A DNA stretch of 64,000 nt from Mesorhizobium australicum (GCF_900177325.1 NZ_FXBL01000004.1:1860001-1924000), one strand, 5' to 3'; positions 8,809 to 17,007 are shown, numbered from the stretch's first letter. Numbers and translations are program-made. Notes: generated from the sequence alone by a model not told the origin.

Positions 8809-9822
8809 ATGACGGGGTACACACAGGTTTGGTCGCCGCTCGACTTCGAGGCGGATGGAAAACAATGTGATTGGCTGCGCGCACCCTATTCGACGGACCT
8901 GTCGGGCTATGGCGTGGTGCCGATCCCCATCGTGTGCATCAGGAACGGCAAGGGTCCCACGGCCCTTCTCATGGCTGGCAGCCATGGCGACGAATATGAA
9001 GGACAGGTCGCGCTTGCCGCCCTGGCTCGTGAAGTCGACCCGGCCGATGTGAGGGGCCGGATCATCATCCTGCCCGCACTCAACGCGCCCGCCGTCGAGG
9101 CCGGTCGGCGCGTCTCGCCGCTTGACGAGGGCAACCTCAACAGATCCTTCCCGGGAGATTCGGTTGGTGGACCGACTGCGATGATTGCGCATTACGTCAC
9201 CACGGTTCTCCTCCCCATGGCGGACCTTGCCATCGACCTCCACGCAGGCGGACGATCATGTGACTACCTGCCATGCGCCCTGATCAGAAGCGGAGGAACC
9301 GAGAAGGAGCAACGCGAGCTTGCCGACCTCGCGGCCGCATTCGGCGCCCCGGTCACTTCCATCAGCGACGGTTCCGGAGGCGGCGGCAGGACCACGTTCT
9401 CGGCAGTCGGCCAAGGTCGTGGGGTGCCTGTCCTCACTGCCGAGCTCGGCGGCCGCGCAGCCCTGTCGCGCGAGGGGCTGGCCATCGCCGAACGGGGACT
9501 GCGGCGGGTCCTGAAGCGGTATGGTATACTGCCTGACATCGAGACCGACGCTGCTACGCCGACTCGTTTCATGCGGGTCCGGGGTCGCGGGGCTTTCGTC
9601 TACGCCGTGCGCAAGGGTTTGTTTGAACCGGCGGTCGATCTTGGCGCGGTCGTGCAAGCTTGTGAGCTTGCGGGTGTCATCCATGCCGTCGATCGGCCAT
9701 GGCAGACGCCGGAGCCGGTCGCGTTCACCGAGCACGGGATGGTTGCCTGCCGCCGCGCGCCCACGCTCACCGTGCCGGGCGATTGCCTTTACAAGCTCCT
9801 CGTCGACGTCGATCCCTGCTGA
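8809..9822 (+). CDS. DoeB/AstE-like zinc-dependent deacylase
   Basis: The 337-residue product belongs to the succinylglutamate desuccinylase/aspartoacylase (M14-like) family. The zinc ligands are in GSHGDEYEGQ (His and Glu, about 59-62) and IDLHAGG (about 143-149), and a catalytic Glu is probably in LTAELGG. The closest recognised type is DoeB/EutE, which removes acetate from N-acetyl-diaminobutyrate in ectoine breakdown. An EhuBCDA-like importer just upstream supports that, but no ectoine hydrolase (DoeA/EutD) is in the window, so another N-acyl amino acid is possible. ATG 8809 follows GGAAG. Confidence 0.85.
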   Translation: MTGYTQVWSPLDFEADGKQCDWLRAPYSTDLSGYGVVPIPIVCIRNGKGPTALLMAGSHGDEYEGQVALAALAREVDPADVRGRIIILPALNAPAVEAGRRVSPLDEGNLNRSFPGDSVGGPTAMIAHYVTTVLLPMADLAIDLHAGGRSCDYLPCALIRSGGTEKEQRELADLAAAFGAPVTSISDGSGGGGRTTFSAVGQGRGVPVLTAELGGRAALSREGLAIAERGLRRVLKRYGILPDIETDAATPTRFMRVRGRGAFVYAVRKGLFEPAVDLGAVVQACELAGVIHAVDRPWQTPEPVAFTEHGMVACRRAPTLTVPGDCLYKLLVDVDPC

Positions 9823-10313
9823 TCAATGCAAAGGCGCTGGATCGGAGCAATCATGATTCTTTGACGCCCAAACCGGCCCTCGACAATCTGTCCCGTGGGC
9901 GTCAGTCCGCAGGCAAGGTTCAGGTGGAGCGCCGCGAGATTGTCGACGTTCACGCTCGACATGACATGTGTGATGGCCGGCCGCTCTCGTGCGATCCATT
10001 GTGCGGCGAGGCGGATGGCGGCCTTTCCGTAGCCGCGGCCCTGGAGGTGCCTGTCGATCCGCAGGTTGTTCAACGTCATGCAGCCTTTTTCCGCCCAGGC
10101 GGGCAGGGCTGCCTCTTCGCGTGCGACGATGAATCCCACGACCCTGTCGCCATCGACAACCGCAAAGGCATGCTGGCGGGGCGGCGAGGCTCGCAGTTGA
10201 TCGAAGACATCGCTGATGGGTCCGCCGGAATAGGACTCCGTGTCAGGATCAACGGTGATGCCGGCGACAAGAGTTTGATCATCGAGACTGATCGGGCGCA
10301 ACGAGACTGCCAT
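9789..10313 (-). CDS. GNAT-family N-acetyltransferase
   Basis: The 174-residue product has the GNAT acetyl-CoA site (LRIDRHLQGRGYGKAAIRLA, motif Q/RxxGxG/A) and a following SVNVDNLAALHLNLACGL segment typical of amino-group acetyltransferases. ATG 10313 follows GGAGGTGGG; the longer frame to 10409 has no such site. It is the last gene of the minus-strand lux block and its 3' end overlaps the deacylase gene tail-to-tail by 34 bases. An acetyltransferase beside a deacylase hints at an acylated small molecule, but the substrate is unknown. Confidence 0.85.
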   Translation of the reverse strand: MAVSLRPISLDDQTLVAGITVDPDTESYSGGPISDVFDQLRASPPRQHAFAVVDGDRVVGFIVAREEAALPAWAEKGCMTLNNLRIDRHLQGRGYGKAAIRLAAQWIARERPAITHVMSSVNVDNLAALHLNLACGLTPTGQIVEGRFGRQRIMIAPIQRLCIDQQGSTSTRSL

Positions 10314-10402
10314 CTGACCCACCTCCAAGCGACAAGCCGATGCCAGTCTGGCATCCCCTCTTGCTGGCCGGATTGACGGAATCCCGGGATGGACTTGCCG
10401 GG

Positions 10403-11095
10403 CTACCAATCGGGCGCGAATGCGTAGCCAGCCGACCGGACAGTGCGGATGACATCATGGCCGATGACCGCGGTCAGGCGCTTCCGTAGTCTTGCGACGT
10501 GCACATCGACGCCGCGGATATCCGTTTCCCCGGCATGGTCCGGCCATGCGGCCTTGATCAGGCTTTCGCGACTGAGCACGGCTCCCGGTCTTGCCATCAG
10601 GCTGCGCAGCAGATTGAATTCTATCGGCGGCACAGCGATATCTTGACCCCTGTACAGGATGCGGTGGGAGCGCCGCTCCAGCACGAAGTCGCCGTGTACG
10701 AGATCGCCGGCCTCGCTTTCGACAGAGGTCTTTGCCGCAGCCGCTCTGCTCTGCAGCCAGGTAAGGAGCTTCTCGGGCGGGAAGGGGCGAGAGAAGATTT
10801 CGTCCGCACCGGCCTTAATAAGGTCGAGATGAAGGCCGCTGGCGCCGGGTGCGACGAGCCCGACGACTGCGGCTGTCCTTGTCTCCAAACTGCCTTTGAA
10901 ACTGGCACAGAGTCTGGCCACCGTACGGTCGCCAGGCTGGCAGTCCATGACCACGGCAAGTGGAACAGCCTCGCCCCGCGGCAGCTCATTTTCGGCCGAA
11001 AGCAGTTGGCTGTCGAAGCCGGCGACGCCGAGTATATGGCCGAACACCAGGAAAAAATCCGGGTCCTTCGAATAGATCAGGACTCGTGGCCTCAT
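10403..11095 (-). CDS. OmpR-type response regulator with atypical receiver
   Basis: About 230 residues: a receiver-like domain (about 1-120) and a C-terminal winged helix (about 135-230, with RGVDVHVARLRKRLT and IRTVRSAGYAF). The phospho-acceptor position Asp51 is present (VVMDCQPGD). The N-terminal acidic pair is reduced (SKDPD) and the usual Lys before Pro is Arg103 (FSRPF), so phosphorylation may be weak or absent. No histidine kinase lies in the window. ATG 11095 places the start at the domain edge; GTG 11179 in the same frame is possible. It follows luxI closely and is probably co-transcribed. Confidence 0.8.
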   Translation of the reverse strand: MRPRVLIYSKDPDFFLVFGHILGVAGFDSQLLSAENELPRGEAVPLAVVMDCQPGDRTVARLCASFKGSLETRTAAVVGLVAPGASGLHLDLIKAGADEIFSRPFPPEKLLTWLQSRAAAAKTSVESEAGDLVHGDFVLERRSHRILYRGQDIAVPPIEFNLLRSLMARPGAVLSRESLIKAAWPDHAGETDIRGVDVHVARLRKRLTAVIGHDVIRTVRSAGYAFAPDW

Positions 11096-11194
11096 GAGTG
11101 GATCGATCTGCAGCGTTGCCGTCTGCAAGCTGACTACCGTGCCAATAGCCGCAGTGACAATACGGTCACCTGCGATCACTACAATTTCAGGCGG

Positions 11195-11818
11195 TCAGGG
11201 CGAGGCCGCAGCGTCGGACAGGATCGGTCCGTGGATGTCGTAGGCGCGGCGTGTACTTGCGATCGCTTCCGGCGTGACGTCGATCAACAGTGCGACGATG
11301 TCTCCATCCTCGTGCTGCAGGACATCGCCCAGTTCGGCGACGCTCCATCCAAGGGCGCGCAGGCGCTTCGGCCAGAACGCTTCACATACGACGCTGATCT
11401 GCCGAATCCCGAGTCTGAGCGCAACCTCCAGCAAGCCGCACAATACGACGCCCGCGACGGGAGACGGTCCGCCGCGACCGCGCAGGGCGGGACTGATGAA
11501 AAAGCGCGTCCATTCAAAGATGTCCGGCGCCCGCGGTGGCCCGTCGGACGCGAGCCCCGGAAACACGTCGCCGAGCAGATGTGGCTGTAGCGTCGGAACC
11601 AGGCGCGACCCGCCAACGATCTTGCCGAGGCTATCGAGCGCCAGCAGGTAGATGGCATGCTCGGTGTCGAACGCATCCATTTCGATATTGATGGGTCGTG
11701 CCACCGCGCGCCATTGCCGCCGTTTCACGTAGATGTCGTAGCGAATCCGAAAATAGCGCTCCAGCACAACCCTGTACTGTTTTCTGTTGGCCCAAGTGAC
11801 AACCGCAATTCGAACCAT
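11195..11818 (-). CDS. LuxI-family acyl-homoserine lactone synthase
   Basis: The 207-residue protein keeps the invariant LuxI residues: Arg26 and Trp36 (RYDIYVKRRQW), Asp48 and Asp51 (IEMDAFD), Arg72 (GSRLVPT), Glu102 and Arg105 (EWTRFFI). It should join an acyl chain to S-adenosylmethionine to make an AHL signal. It lies 66 bases downstream of luxR on the same strand, with a palindrome between them. The C-terminus is longer and more variable than average. In ICEMlSymR7A a TraI/TraR pair of this type controls transfer. Confidence 0.93.
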   Translation of the reverse strand: MVRIAVVTWANRKQYRVVLERYFRIRYDIYVKRRQWRAVARPINIEMDAFDTEHAIYLLALDSLGKIVGGSRLVPTLQPHLLGDVFPGLASDGPPRAPDIFEWTRFFISPALRGRGGPSPVAGVVLCGLLEVALRLGIRQISVVCEAFWPKRLRALGWSVAELGDVLQHEDGDIVALLIDVTPEAIASTRRAYDIHGPILSDAAASP

Positions 11819-11864
11819 GACGCCTCCAGGCGTCGGGAGTAGGTCACCGTCCCCTGGATTCCTT

Positions 11865-11882
11865 ATGCCGGAATTCCGGTAT
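11865..11882. promoter_or_regulatory. Palindrome between luxR and luxI (candidate lux box)
   Basis: ATGCCGGAATTCCGGTAT is an 18-base near-perfect palindrome with a perfect CCGGAATTCCGG core at 11868-11879. It lies 47 bases upstream of the luxI start and just after the luxR stop. Size, symmetry and position fit a LuxR-type binding site, but the sequence does not match the classical V. fischeri lux box closely. Confidence 0.5.
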
Positions 11883-11884
11883 TG

Positions 11885-12613
11885 CTAAATCTGAATTTCG
11901 TGCCTGCGCAATGCCTTCACGATGGCATGGGCGACGTTGATGGCATCGAGCTTGTCGCGAATGTTGCGATGGTGGCTCTCCACCGTGTTTGTCGTCACCC
12001 CGAGGATGCAGGAAATGTCCTCAGTCGATTTGCCTTGGGCGCTCCATTGCAGAAGTTCGCGCTCCCGCGGCGTCAACGGCGCTGTACCCTCCTCGCCGCG
12101 TTTTGTCTCCAGGCCGCTCAGCTTGCGAAACGTGTGGACGCAGAGCGCCTCGATCAGAGGCATGGCTTCCGGCGGGACCTCGAGGCGATCGCTTGCCGCC
12201 GTCACCACGGCTGGGCCGGCAAGCGGGACATGGATGGGAACGCAGAGCCCGTCCTTCATGCCGAATTCGGCCGCTTCGTTCATGACAAGGCGCCCGCGGG
12301 CCTTTAGGCTGTCCGGTTGCAATTGATGCCAAAGGAAGGGCTCCGCAGTGAGGCGGCTGCGCGCTGCGCACGGATCGTTGAGGAAGTGACTTTCGGATTC
12401 GTAGCGCAGGAACCATTCGCGTGGCCATCCGTCACATAGGATCGCGCGATGCCATTCGCTGTCGTGCGGAACTGGCAGTCCTGTTATGAGAAAGCTGTTC
12501 AGGCCGTAGGTTTCGAGAACAACGCGGAATACCTGGAGAACCCTGTCAGACGAGCGCGCGGAATCGATGTCCGAAATCGTCGCGAGAAGCTCCAAGACGG
12601 CCGCGTTGTTCAT
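11885..12613 (-). CDS. LuxR-family quorum-sensing regulator
   Basis: The 242-residue product has an N-terminal autoinducer-binding domain (about 15-165, with WPREWFLRYESESHFLNDP and GLCVPIH) and a C-terminal LuxR helix-turn-helix (about 178-240, LTPRERELLQWSAQGKS, TTNTVESHHRNIRDKL). It should bind the AHL made by the adjacent luxI product and regulate this block. The gene starts with ATG 12613. Confidence 0.93.
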   Translation of the reverse strand: MNNAAVLELLATISDIDSARSSDRVLQVFRVVLETYGLNSFLITGLPVPHDSEWHRAILCDGWPREWFLRYESESHFLNDPCAARSRLTAEPFLWHQLQPDSLKARGRLVMNEAAEFGMKDGLCVPIHVPLAGPAVVTAASDRLEVPPEAMPLIEALCVHTFRKLSGLETKRGEEGTAPLTPRERELLQWSAQGKSTEDISCILGVTTNTVESHHRNIRDKLDAINVAHAIVKALRRHEIQI

Positions 12614-12677
12614 CGATAGACCTCATCGGGTCCTGCAATGTCGGCTTCAACTTAAGGGCGAGTAGTAAGCCGATTCA

Positions 12678-12722
12678 ACGCCTAGGGCGTCGAATGTCTA
12701 TCAAAGGAGTCAGAGTCGACTC
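12678..12722. promoter_or_regulatory. Two dyads upstream of luxR
   Basis: ACGCC-tag-GGCGT (12678-12690) and GAGTCGACTC (12713-12722, perfect) lie 65-110 bases upstream of the luxR start in the 150-base gap between the XRE gene and luxR. They are candidate operators for the XRE regulator or LuxR, or part of a terminator for the XRE gene. The sequence alone does not decide. Confidence 0.35.
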
Positions 12723-12763
12723 CCTATTTGCAATTTGTCCTCTTTTGCGACGGCGCGTCTTGA

Positions 12764-13030
12764 CTAGGCACGTTCATCGCTGGTCTGGCGTTTCGCTGAA
12801 CGGCGCTCGCGACTGTCCGGACCGTTCGCCGTTATCAGTTCCTGTGGTTCGACGCCCAATGCGTCAGCGAGAATCTCCAGCGTGTCCAAGGTGGCGTTGC
12901 GCCGCCCCGCTTCCACGCTGCTGATATAGGCCCGCGTGCGCCCCGAGGCGAAAGACAACTGTTCCTGCGAGAGCTTTCTTTCCCTGCGGAGCCGCTGCAC
13001 GTTCAGGCCAAACACAGCGCGGAGTTTCAT
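12764..13030 (-). CDS. Small XRE-family regulator
   Basis: The 88-residue protein is a single Cro/CI-type helix-turn-helix (about 8-65: NVQRLRRERKLSQEQLSFAS, then AYISSVEAGRRNATLDTLEI and LADALGVEPQEL) with a short charged tail. ATG 13030 begins at the domain edge. It sits upstream of luxR on the same strand and divergent from the threonine-synthase-like gene, so it may control either. Small XRE proteins (QseC) modulate quorum-dependent ICE transfer in Mesorhizobium; equivalence is not shown. Confidence 0.85.
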   Translation of the reverse strand: MKLRAVFGLNVQRLRRERKLSQEQLSFASGRTRAYISSVEAGRRNATLDTLEILADALGVEPQELITANGPDSRERRSAKRQTSDERA

Positions 13031-13088
13031 CCCGCAAAAGTGCAAAGACGCGCACTATGGTGCGACACACTCTAGTGAACATTCGGCA

Positions 13089-13117
13089 TTGACAGGGGCA
13101 CCATCGCCTGTTTGAAA
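13089..13117 (+). promoter_or_regulatory. Possible promoter of the threonine-synthase-like gene
   Basis: TTGACA (13089-13094) is followed after 17 bases by TTGAAA (13112-13117), a weak -10. ACAGG (13092-13096) and CCTGT (13107-13111) form 5-base inverted arms over the spacer, giving a 20-base imperfect dyad that could be an operator. It lies about 40 bases upstream of the start at 13156. Confidence 0.35.
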
Positions 13118-13155
13118 CGGCTGGCGATCGAACGACGCTGCACAGAGGAAAAGCG

Positions 13156-14571
13156 ATGCCTGGCCAGCTACTTGGCAAGCTTGCAGGAGAAGCGTCGCAA
13201 GCTCTTGAAGGTCGACCAACGCCGGGGAGCCATCAGCCCGACGGGCGCGTGGTGGCTGGTGCGTCCAACATTGTCGGGTTCACCTGCATCCGATGTGGCG
13301 CTGCCTATCCAGCTACCATCGAGATCGACTCCAGAGGCTGTCCGGTTTGCCATGAAACCGCTCCAGCCAATCTCAAGCCAGTCTATGTGAGGCCCGCCGA
13401 CCTTGGGACAAGCGCAGCCAATGCGCCGCGATCCTTGTGGCGGTACGCCTATGCCCTGCCATGCGCGGTCGCGGATTCCGTCTCGCTTGGGGAAGGTCAG
13501 ACGCCCTTGATTGACGCGACCCGGCTCGGCGATATGTTGGGTGTTCCGAACCTCGCCATCAAGGACGAGGGCCGAAACCCGACCTGGTCGCACAAAGACC
13601 GATTCTCGACTGTGGCGGTGTCGGTCGCGCGGGCACAGGGCGCAACCGTGGTGGCAACGGCCTCGTCCGGCAATGCCGGAGCGTCACTCGCCGCCTACGC
13701 CGCACGCGCTGGGCTGCACTGTGTCGTTACGACCTTTGCCGGGACGGCCGGTGCGATGCTGGCGCAGATCAGAAAATACGGCGCAACAGTTCTGCCGCTC
13801 GTCAACAAGAGGGATCGCTGGACCTTGCTTGCCGAAGCAGCGTCACGTCATGGCTGGTTCGTCGCATCGCCCTATCGCGCTCCTGTCGTCGGAAGCCACG
13901 CCCTTGGCATCGAGGGTTACAAGACCATCGCCTATGAAATCGTCGAGCAGTCGGGTGGCGTCGCCCCCGACTGGTGTGCGCTGCCTGTCTGCTACGGTGA
14001 TGCACTGTCCGGCGTCTGGGCGGGCTTCCAGGAGCTGTTTACGCAGGGCGCAATCCCGCGACTGCCCAGGATGGTGGCAGCGGAGGTGCACGGATCTCTG
14101 GCTCGTGCGCTTGTCGCCGGTAGTGACAGGCTCGAAGAACGCAGCATGGCCTTTGAAAGCCTTGCCGTCTCGATCGGGGCGCCAGGCAGCACCTATCAGG
14201 CGCTGAAGGCACTGCGCGAGTCTTCCGGTCGCGCCGTTCCGGTAGACAATGTTGGGCTGGTTGCGATGCAGGAGCGCTTGGCGCGCAGCGAGGGGATCTT
14301 CGCCGAACTGGCGTCGGTCACGCCACTTCTTGCGATTGCAGGATTGCGCAGAGAGAGCGTTATTGCCCCCGAAGATCGAGTGGTGGCGGTCATTACCGCG
14401 AGCGGATTGAAGGATCTCGATCGATCGGTCGCCCAGCCCACGGATAACCCGATCTTTCAGTCGGCGGACGAAGCCTGGGAATGGCTTGGACGCAAAGACG
14501 GTAGGCTGATGGCTGAGCAGGCAGAGACAGTGCCCGGCCATCAGCGAGAAAGTCCTTCATCTGTGGATTGA
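13156..14571 (+). CDS. Threonine-synthase-like PLP enzyme
   Basis: The 471-residue product is a fold-type II PLP enzyme. An N-terminal zinc-ribbon-like segment has CxxC pairs at 44-47 and 62-65. The PLP lysine is Lys147 (TWSHKDR), and the cofactor-binding loop SSGNAG follows at about 170-175. Threonine synthase converts O-phosphohomoserine to threonine; related enzymes act on other O-phospho amino acids. GAGGAAAAGCG precedes ATG 13156. Its 3' end overlaps the cysteine-synthase-like gene tail-to-tail by 31 bases. The presence of a GHMP amino-acid kinase nearby suggests a phosphorylated amino-acid substrate rather than housekeeping threonine synthesis. Confidence 0.8.
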   Translation: MPGQLLGKLAGEASQALEGRPTPGSHQPDGRVVAGASNIVGFTCIRCGAAYPATIEIDSRGCPVCHETAPANLKPVYVRPADLGTSAANAPRSLWRYAYALPCAVADSVSLGEGQTPLIDATRLGDMLGVPNLAIKDEGRNPTWSHKDRFSTVAVSVARAQGATVVATASSGNAGASLAAYAARAGLHCVVTTFAGTAGAMLAQIRKYGATVLPLVNKRDRWTLLAEAASRHGWFVASPYRAPVVGSHALGIEGYKTIAYEIVEQSGGVAPDWCALPVCYGDALSGVWAGFQELFTQGAIPRLPRMVAAEVHGSLARALVAGSDRLEERSMAFESLAVSIGAPGSTYQALKALRESSGRAVPVDNVGLVAMQERLARSEGIFAELASVTPLLAIAGLRRESVIAPEDRVVAVITASGLKDLDRSVAQPTDNPIFQSADEAWEWLGRKDGRLMAEQAETVPGHQRESPSSVD

Positions 14572-15593
14572 GCAAGGAGGACCTGGTTGAGGCTGCGTCT
14601 CGCCCAAGGGAACCACGTCCAATCCGCCTCGGACGCGGGCTCGACGGCCCTGAGCAGTCTGGGTTCGGACGGCGGCTTGCATGGCCAGCCAGGCAAGGAG
14701 GCAAGCCAGGCATCATCATAGACCGTTTCAGTGTAACGGTGACCCTCGTCCGGCATGATGATCGCGACACGGGCGCCGGGTCGGCTGCTTGCGGCCCAAC
14801 TGCCGACAAGGGCGGCAGCGGCGCTGGTTGGGCCTTGAAAGATGCCGTGCGCTCGCAGCAGGCGATGAGCCTCACAAAAGGCCGGATATGCGCCGACCCA
14901 GTGGATTTCGTCGACGAGGTCGTGGCGGAGATTGCCGGGGATCAGGCTGTTGCCGAGACCGCGCAATAGCCGCTTGCCGGCGGGCTGTCCGAACAGAATG
15001 CTGCGGTGGGTATCGACGGCTATAATGACGAGATGCGGAAAGACCGTGCGCAGAAACGTCCCCGTGCCGCACAGCGAACCACCGCTCCCGACGCAGCCGA
15101 CGAGACAATCGATCTTGCCGAACGTCTGGACCAGAAGTTCGGCCAGCCGCGCATAGGCGAGCGCGTTTGCTGGATTGTCATATTGGCGTGGCCAGAAACA
15201 ATCCGGTTCTTCGCGCCGAATACGCTCAAGCCGCTGCAGACGCCGAAGCTGATCGCCATTGCCGTCAGGATCTTCGGTAATGATCATCGTTGCGCCGATC
15301 CCTTCCAGGCGCGCCCGATACTTCGCGTCGATGAGGGTTGAAGCAGTGACCAGGGTGAGCCGGTATCCCCGGGCAGCCGCCAGCAGCGCGAGAGCCATGC
15401 CGAATGTGCCAGACGTCGTCTCGACGATCCGCGCTCCGGTCTGGAGCGCGCCGTCGGCTGCAGCACGATCCAGAATGTATCGCGCGGGCATGAGCTTCAT
15501 CAGCGGGAAGGCTGCCGCGACCAGATTGGGAGACAGCACGGCCATGCGAGGGGTCTCGAGCGCGCGGAAATAGTCGGCTTCCAGATCTACCAT
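14541..15593 (-). CDS. Cysteine-synthase-family PLP enzyme
   Basis: The 350-residue product has the fold-type II layout: likely PLP lysine Lys33 (PLMKLMPARYILDRA), phosphate/substrate loop TTSGTFG (59-65) and a glycine-rich cofactor loop VGCVGSGGSLCGTG. The usual SxKDR signature is altered to MKLMPAR, so substrate specificity probably differs from CysK. ATG 15593 overlaps the stop of the GHMP kinase gene (ATGGTAG), indicating coupled translation. The upstream frame to 15635 is Arg-rich and has no start signal. Enzymes of this family use O-activated serine-type substrates for beta-replacement. Confidence 0.8.
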   Translation of the reverse strand: MVDLEADYFRALETPRMAVLSPNLVAAAFPLMKLMPARYILDRAAADGALQTGARIVETTSGTFGMALALLAAARGYRLTLVTASTLIDAKYRARLEGIGATMIITEDPDGNGDQLRRLQRLERIRREEPDCFWPRQYDNPANALAYARLAELLVQTFGKIDCLVGCVGSGGSLCGTGTFLRTVFPHLVIIAVDTHRSILFGQPAGKRLLRGLGNSLIPGNLRHDLVDEIHWVGAYPAFCEAHRLLRAHGIFQGPTSAAAALVGSWAASSRPGARVAIIMPDEGHRYTETVYDDAWLASLPGWPCKPPSEPRLLRAVEPASEADWTWFPWARRSLNQVLLAQSTDEGLSR

Positions 15594-16525
15594 CTTGCGC
15601 CGTCTTCGTTGATCTGGTGAATCTCGACGTCGCAAAAGCCGGACCGCTGTGCTGACGCCGCCGCGCGGCCTGCGCGATGCCGCAAATCCTTGCCGGCGCG
15701 GTCGAAGAGGATGCCGAGCAATGAGCCGCTATGCGCCACCTGGACGCCGCAGGCGCCGGCATCCTCGGCGATCTCGATGACCCGGTCGAAGTGCCGCTTT
15801 GGAAGGTGCCGCTGACTGATCCGCGCGCTGACGGTCGCCGCGCGCCCAAGGCAGTCCGGATCCTGATAGCGGACGGCTCTGGAAATCAGCGCGCGTAGGA
15901 CACGGAATTGTTGGATCTCCGTACTGTCGTAACGTGCCGGCGGCAGCTTGAGCGTATCGATCGGCCGGCCGCCGCTTGCCTTGAAGCCGACGAGAAGCAG
16001 TGGCGGCAACGAGCCGCCGAAATGCTCCAAGACGACGCCCTCCCGCTGGGCGAAGAGGACGGCGTTTTCATCGAAGGCAATGGCGTCGCTGGCCTGTTCG
16101 GCAGCGACCGCGAGTTGGCCGATGCGGGAGGGCCGCAGTTTGGCGTTGTGGGCCGCCGCGACAGCGCGAATGGCGGCGACGACATCGGCGGTCGACGAAC
16201 CGTATCCATGTCCGACCGGAATGCCGCTCTCGATGCGAAGGACACCTCCTTCGGCGATGTCGAGACGGTCGAGTGTCAGGCGGGCAGCCAGCCCCGCCTT
16301 GGTCTTATCATCCGGATGCGCGGTAATGGTGCTTGTACCCGTGAGCGTAAATGTCGCCTTCGATGTCAGCCTTGCGAGCGGGAGGGTGACCAGGCCACGA
16401 TGGAGTTGCCCGTTCCGGTCCTCGAAGACCCCTTGCAGCAGTTCTCCATGATGACCGATTGCCGTCCCGACACCGCTCTGCAGCGACGGTTCATCAACAC
16501 GCAACGATCTGCCGACTCCAGCCAC
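15587..16525 (-). CDS. GHMP kinase, L-threonine-kinase (PduX) type
   Basis: The 312-residue product carries GHMP motif 1 as GHHGELLQG (24-32), a form typical of PduX and related amino-acid kinases, and the ATP-binding motif PVGHGYGSSTAD (about 103-114). A motif-3-like segment lies near the C-terminus (CGVQVAHSGSLLGILFD). PduX phosphorylates L-threonine; relatives act on homoserine or other hydroxy amino acids. Coupling to the PLP enzyme gene downstream suggests the kinase makes the O-phospho substrate for that enzyme. The start is GTG 16525; the exact N-terminus is uncertain. Confidence 0.8.
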   Translation of the reverse strand: MAGVGRSLRVDEPSLQSGVGTAIGHHGELLQGVFEDRNGQLHRGLVTLPLARLTSKATFTLTGTSTITAHPDDKTKAGLAARLTLDRLDIAEGGVLRIESGIPVGHGYGSSTADVVAAIRAVAAAHNAKLRPSRIGQLAVAAEQASDAIAFDENAVLFAQREGVVLEHFGGSLPPLLLVGFKASGGRPIDTLKLPPARYDSTEIQQFRVLRALISRAVRYQDPDCLGRAATVSARISQRHLPKRHFDRVIEIAEDAGACGVQVAHSGSLLGILFDRAGKDLRHRAGRAAASAQRSGFCDVEIHQINEDGARW

Positions 16526-17007
16526 GATCCAATCCCAGCGATCCAGGTCTGGGGCAATAGTGGCGTCAGCAACGCCGATCCGCCGTCCTCATATTCCGGG
16601 ATTGACCCAAGTATCCGATGTCTCGGTCGGCATGTCGTGGCTCCCTCGTCTGGTTCTCTGACCGAGCTGTTACAGCGGGCTGTGGAGTTGCCGCCGGGCT
16701 GCGTGTCCGCTCGGCAGTGCCTGGCCGAACCGGTGGCCACGTCGGTATCCTTCGTGGGACTTTAGGACATGGAGCGCGGGTGAAATCGGCCCGGCGGATG
16801 ATCATGTCGCTCTCGCCAATCTGGATGCCAAGACCGCAATTGCCTTTGGAGGGCCGCCGGATGATGGCGACCGAAGGGAGGGGAGGCTCGAGGATTGGGG
16901 TGCGCTTCTTCGAAGCATGCACAGAACGAAGTCGTGACGTCGGACGAAATTGTCGGCCCTTGGTCCGGCGATCGGTGCTGCTGACTAGGCCTGGTACGGG
17001 TCAGGGG
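16526..17007. other. No supported gene
   Basis: The region upstream of the GHMP kinase gene holds overlapping frames on both strands, including a 118-codon minus frame at 16566-16922. Part of that frame (RRPSKGNCGLGIQIGE) looks protein-like, but the rest is Pro/Arg/Thr-rich and no family is recognisable. The promoter of the minus-strand kinase gene should lie here. Confidence 0.35.

Noticed and set aside
10499..11590. 363-codon open frame on the plus strand
   Set aside because: It runs opposite the response regulator and luxI genes, which are well supported.
13092..13111. 20-base ACAGG...CCTGT dyad as a classical lux box
   Set aside because: Only the outer five bases of each arm match; the inner part has one further symmetric pair. 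It is kept only as a weak operator candidate.
13843..14541. 232-codon open frame on the minus strand
   Set aside because: It is antisense to the threonine-synthase-like gene and has no family features.
15908..16765. 285-codon open frame on the plus strand
   Set aside because: It is antisense to the GHMP kinase gene, which carries clear kinase motifs.
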